Source: a virus. Taken from it: a stretch of DNA of 31,155 nucleotides. This document shows, in pieces, positions 28,755 to 31,155 of this stretch. The stretch spans positions 1-31,155 of the IMG/VR virus record IMGVR_UViG_3300028610_001866; one strand, given 5' to 3'. The position numbers and the translations under genes are program-made. Position 1 is the first letter of the stretch, and the number at the start of each line of letters is the position of its first letter. The notes below the pieces were generated by a model. The model saw only the letters and a list, made by a program, of their open reading frames with translations. It made no database searches and was not told where the DNA came from.

Positions 28755-29532
28755 ATACTTGAACATTTATACGGAAGATCAGCGGGGTGCGCACCCGTGG
28801 ATTTTGCGACGGTGCGCGCTTGAGATCCGCAAAATGTATCCGGCGGTTACGATCAATGGGGCGCCGCGAGAGATTAACTACTCGATCAATTATGCCTTGT
28901 TCCGAAATGTACCGGGTATCAGGGTCGGTCACTATACTCATCTTGAAGAGCGCGGCAAATTTCGACAGCGGTTTATCGAGACGATACCGTTGTATAATTA
29001 CTACACGCTGACGTGTAATAATACCGCGAAGCTCTTGCTCGAATATGGCGCCGAACGGGATCGGATTTTCAAGGTGCCGTACGGGAGTGACGACCGGGTG
29101 AAGAAGAAGCCCGTGTTCGGTGTTGTTGGGCGCACATACCCGAGCGGGCGAAAAGGCGAATACATGGTTGAACGAATGGTCGCCGAAGGCTATGACGTGC
29201 GCGCATGGGGTCGAGGTTGGCCTGTGCCGAATGTTCAGAATGAATGGGAACAGATTCCTGACTTCTATAAGTCGCTCGATTATCTTGTCGTGACGAGCTT
29301 GAACGAGGGTGGTCCTGTACCAGTCATTGACGCGATTGCGGCGGGCGTGCCTGTTATCGCGCCCGATGTTGGTTGGTGCTTTGAGTTTCCTGTTATCAGG
29401 TACAAGCGCGGAGATTGGCACTCGCTCTTTAACGTGCTCAAGAAATTAACTCAACCGCCGACATGGGCGAAGTGGTCAGCGGCTCATGGCAATATATTCA
29501 CAAAGATTGCCCGGCAAGAAGGGATAATTTGA
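28732..29532 (+). CDS. GT-B glycosyltransferase
   Basis: A 266-residue protein. The N-terminal half is variable; FGVVGRTYPSGRKGEYMVERMVAEGYDVRAWG is the donor-side strand-loop-helix of GT-B enzymes. FYKSLDYLVVTSLNEGGPVPVIDAIAAGVPVIAPDVGW is a clear GT4-like donor-binding motif, with NEGGPVPVIDAIAAG in the E-x7-E position (second acid replaced by Asp). The start is GTG 28732 with AAAGAGGTGA upstream; a longer TTG start at 28717 would place that site inside the gene. It overlaps the epimerase by 23 bases and closes the glycan block. Confidence 0.8.
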   Translation: MSGDTLFEYLNIYTEDQRGAHPWILRRCALEIRKMYPAVTINGAPREINYSINYALFRNVPGIRVGHYTHLEERGKFRQRFIETIPLYNYYTLTCNNTAKLLLEYGAERDRIFKVPYGSDDRVKKKPVFGVVGRTYPSGRKGEYMVERMVAEGYDVRAWGRGWPVPNVQNEWEQIPDFYKSLDYLVVTSLNEGGPVPVIDAIAAGVPVIAPDVGWCFEFPVIRYKRGDWHSLFNVLKKLTQPPTWAKWSAAHGNIFTKIARQEGII

Positions 29533-29533
29533 A

Positions 29534-30241
29534 ATGGCAAACACACTCAGCGACTTCGTTGATGATGAAGACATTGTCGGATTCGTCAACGACATTAAGA
29601 CGGCTGATGCAACGAACCGGGCGCAACTGAGAACAGCGCGAGGTATCGATGCACTTTTTCGTCAGGCGATGAAACGTAATTTCACAACGTCAAATGTCTC
29701 CGAGTTGATCGATGTTCAAAAAGAGATTTCATGGCACGGGGAAGTTCAACGTCCGGTTGCGATCCTCAGATTGAAAGAGTTTCCGCTCACATCGTTTACT
29801 TCGCTTGAAATGATTTCGAGCTTTGACACAAACGGTGATCCTGATGATACAACGATAATGGAGAAGAACGAGTATCAAGTTGATCTTATTGGGGGGTTGG
29901 TCAAGTTGGTTGGGCTCGTGCCGAATTCTGATGTACAGATTCAGATATTCGGGGCGAATTCAGGATGGAGTTTTCCGGCGGGCGTCGCCTCGATGCGTGC
30001 GATATATGTTGCCGGTGTTGCGACGGCTGATGTGCCTGAAGACATCAAGCTCGCTTGGCTGATTGAGTTCTCAAAGTATTGGACAATGCGACGCTCTGAC
30101 AAGTGGGCTGAAGAATCAGTCGAGGCGGGTGAGGTCGGCGGTGTGCTCAGGCTCGTGCGTGCGAAGTTCGCACCCGAGACTGTTGACATTCTGAAGGCTC
30201 AGGGGCGCCGAGCAATGCTTTCAGCGGCGGGCGTATATTAA
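29534..30241 (+). CDS. Head-tail adaptor/connector-like protein
   Basis: A 235-residue protein. It is helical at the N-terminus (EDIVGFVNDIK, NRAQLRTARGIDALFRQAMK), has a strand segment in the centre (VAILRLKEFPLTSFTSLEMISSFD, EYQVDLIGGLVKLVGL) and ends in helices (DIKLAWLIEFSKYWTMRRSDKWAEESVEAGEVGG). This matches phage connector proteins (gp6/gp15-like) that sit under the portal. Position before an HK97-gp10-like gene supports the call. It starts one base after the glycosyltransferase stop, at the end of the inserted glycan block. Confidence 0.7.
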   Translation: MANTLSDFVDDEDIVGFVNDIKTADATNRAQLRTARGIDALFRQAMKRNFTTSNVSELIDVQKEISWHGEVQRPVAILRLKEFPLTSFTSLEMISSFDTNGDPDDTTIMEKNEYQVDLIGGLVKLVGLVPNSDVQIQIFGANSGWSFPAGVASMRAIYVAGVATADVPEDIKLAWLIEFSKYWTMRRSDKWAEESVEAGEVGGVLRLVRAKFAPETVDILKAQGRRAMLSAAGVY

Positions 30242-30244
30242 AAC

Positions 30245-30778
30245 ATGGCAGGTAACAAGGCACCCAATACAGTTAAGATTGTTGAGAGGGTCATCGACGA
30301 CGCGGTCGTCGATTGGCAGAAGACAGCTTTCTTGACAATCATGAATGAGGTCATGCTCAATCTTACCGGGCGTGTATTGAAGAGAGACTCTGGTGCTCTT
30401 ATCGGCAATGTCGGTGCGGTGTCAGGTATCAGGGGCGGGGTGATTGAGATCGCCGTCGATTTGCCGTATGGTAAAGGATGGGAACAAGGTTTCACACGTA
30501 AGTCATTTTATCTTCGTCCGGTGAAGGCGAAGGCTCTTGCATGGGGCGGGTCGGTGCCCGCACCGCCGAGAGGATTTAAGAAGCTCGCGAAGAATCAGAA
30601 GTTTTTTTCGAAGGGTCATACGATTCCGGCGAAGCAATTCAAAGCTCGACCGTTCTTGTCAACGGCGATTGACAGCACAAGTGAAGAGGTCGGCTTACAA
30701 TTACAAGACGAATTAAATCGAAGGTTTGCTCGTGATATTCCCGACTGGAAATTGAATGTGAAAGTGAGTGTGATATGA
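30245..30778 (+). CDS. HK97-gp10-like head-tail joining/tail completion protein
   Basis: A 177-residue protein. LNLTGRVLKRDSGALIGNVGAV (about residues 39-60), followed by VIEIAVDLPYGKGWEQGF and a C-terminal ARPFLSTAIDSTSEEVGLQLQDELNR, matches the gp10-like neck family: a conserved strand with tyrosine and a Gly-x-x-x-Glu-x-Gly loop, then RPFL...A. The family joins heads to tails in siphoviruses. It starts 3 bases after the previous stop and overlaps the next gene by 4 bases. Confidence 0.75.
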   Translation: MAGNKAPNTVKIVERVIDDAVVDWQKTAFLTIMNEVMLNLTGRVLKRDSGALIGNVGAVSGIRGGVIEIAVDLPYGKGWEQGFTRKSFYLRPVKAKALAWGGSVPAPPRGFKKLAKNQKFFSKGHTIPAKQFKARPFLSTAIDSTSEEVGLQLQDELNRRFARDIPDWKLNVKVSVI

Positions 30779-31155
30779 GTTTACTGACGGCGATGAAAAA
30801 GTTCGTCACTGAGTTCAATGCCGAATCGGGATTCACGACAACGTTCGGCACGCTCGACAATGAAGGCATCCCTGAAGACGCGATCAAGGGGCCGTTCCCC
30901 GGTGTGTATCTTGAGCAAGGACCGACAACCCGCGAGTATGGTTCGCGATTACCTGACGCACCAACAGCGAATAACAGTGATGCATTCTTGCTGCATGTGT
31001 TTAACGCTGACGATGTATCGAGTGGCGAGACAATGAAGAATGAGGCGGCTCGACGTGAGCAACTTATTGTTGATTGGATCGAGACCGAGACAGGTTTACG
31101 AACATGGGAAAGCGATGGTGCTGACGGCTTCGGTCTCGTACCTGTCACGACGTTG
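30775..31155 (+). CDS. Probable tail terminator protein, 3' truncated by window
   Basis: The first 127 residues of a protein open to the window edge, from ATG 30775 (ATGA overlap with the previous stop). The N-terminus is helical (SLLTAMKKFVTEFNAESGF), followed by strands (FPGVYLEQGPTTREYG, DAFLLHVFNADDVSSGETMKNEAARREQLIVDWIE). The pattern helix, strands, variable loop and helix, and the position after the gp10-like gene, fit tail-terminator proteins that cap the tail tube. This is inferred mainly from gene order. Confidence 0.5.
   Translation, partial: MSLLTAMKKFVTEFNAESGFTTTFGTLDNEGIPEDAIKGPFPGVYLEQGPTTREYGSRLPDAPTANNSDAFLLHVFNADDVSSGETMKNEAARREQLIVDWIETETGLRTWESDGADGFGLVPVTTL

Noticed and set aside
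1-31155. CRISPR array, tRNA or rRNA genes, insertion sequences, integrase/att site
   Set aside because: I looked for regularly spaced repeats, cloverleaf-like segments, transposase motifs and recombinase motifs and saw none. A tRNA scan would be needed to be certain.

Overview
This window is part of a tailed double-stranded DNA phage or prophage (Caudoviricetes), cut at both ends. It opens inside the large terminase subunit and closes inside a probable tail-terminator gene. Between them, on the plus strand, lie portal, MuF-type minor head protein, prohead protease/scaffold, an HK97-fold type major capsid protein, head-tail adaptor and an HK97-gp10-like protein. This is a packaging, head and neck module, probably of a siphovirus-like phage. 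No integrase, replication gene, tape measure or lysin is recognisable here, so lifestyle and host cannot be fixed. Frequent GGG (Gly), CGA (Arg) and CTC/TTG (Leu) codons, abundant ATGA/GTGA overlaps and an AAAGAGGTAA-type Shine-Dalgarno give a uniform style. The only clear minus-strand gene (5334-5717) departs from it.

Layout. 1-2267: terminase, a small membrane protein and a beta-rich protein with an acidic repeat. 2292-5300: three small proteins, then a first glycan block (NAD-dependent epimerase, SAM methyltransferase, FkbM methyltransferase). 5301-5840: a convergent/divergent island with one minus-strand accessory gene that has its own terminator, promoter and operator-like palindrome. 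5841-10859: about fifteen short, tightly coupled genes, mostly unknown, including a sulfotransferase-like protein, CxxC zinc proteins and small membrane proteins. 10907-14611: portal, then a MuF protein fused to a C-terminal RelA/SpoT-like toxin-type domain, then a directly abutting small gene that could be its immunity protein. 14697-18049: a small virion-like protein, three related beta-sandwich (fibre or decoration-like) proteins and a GT-A glycosyltransferase. 18050-18569: a 520-base intergenic control region. 18570-22693: zinc protein, XRE-type regulator, protease/scaffold, capsid, HhH protein. 22695-29532: a second, larger glycan block (four glycosyltransferases, three methyltransferases, one epimerase). 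29534-31155: connector proteins.

The strongest unusual signals are: (1) the MuF-RelA/SpoT-like fusion with a candidate immunity gene; (2) three exact TGGCAC-N5-TTGC sigma-54 promoter matches, two forward and one reverse, within 290 bases upstream of the capsid operon; (3) sugar-modifying genes interleaved with head genes, including a two-domain glycosyltransferase whose N-terminus resembles that of the capsid-adjacent HhH protein; (4) a repeated promoter motif GTGCATAATTAAGAC, and several genes whose start codon lies exactly 6 nt after a -10-like hexamer without a Shine-Dalgarno, suggesting leaderless mRNAs. All functional statements rest on motif reading by eye; no database search was possible.
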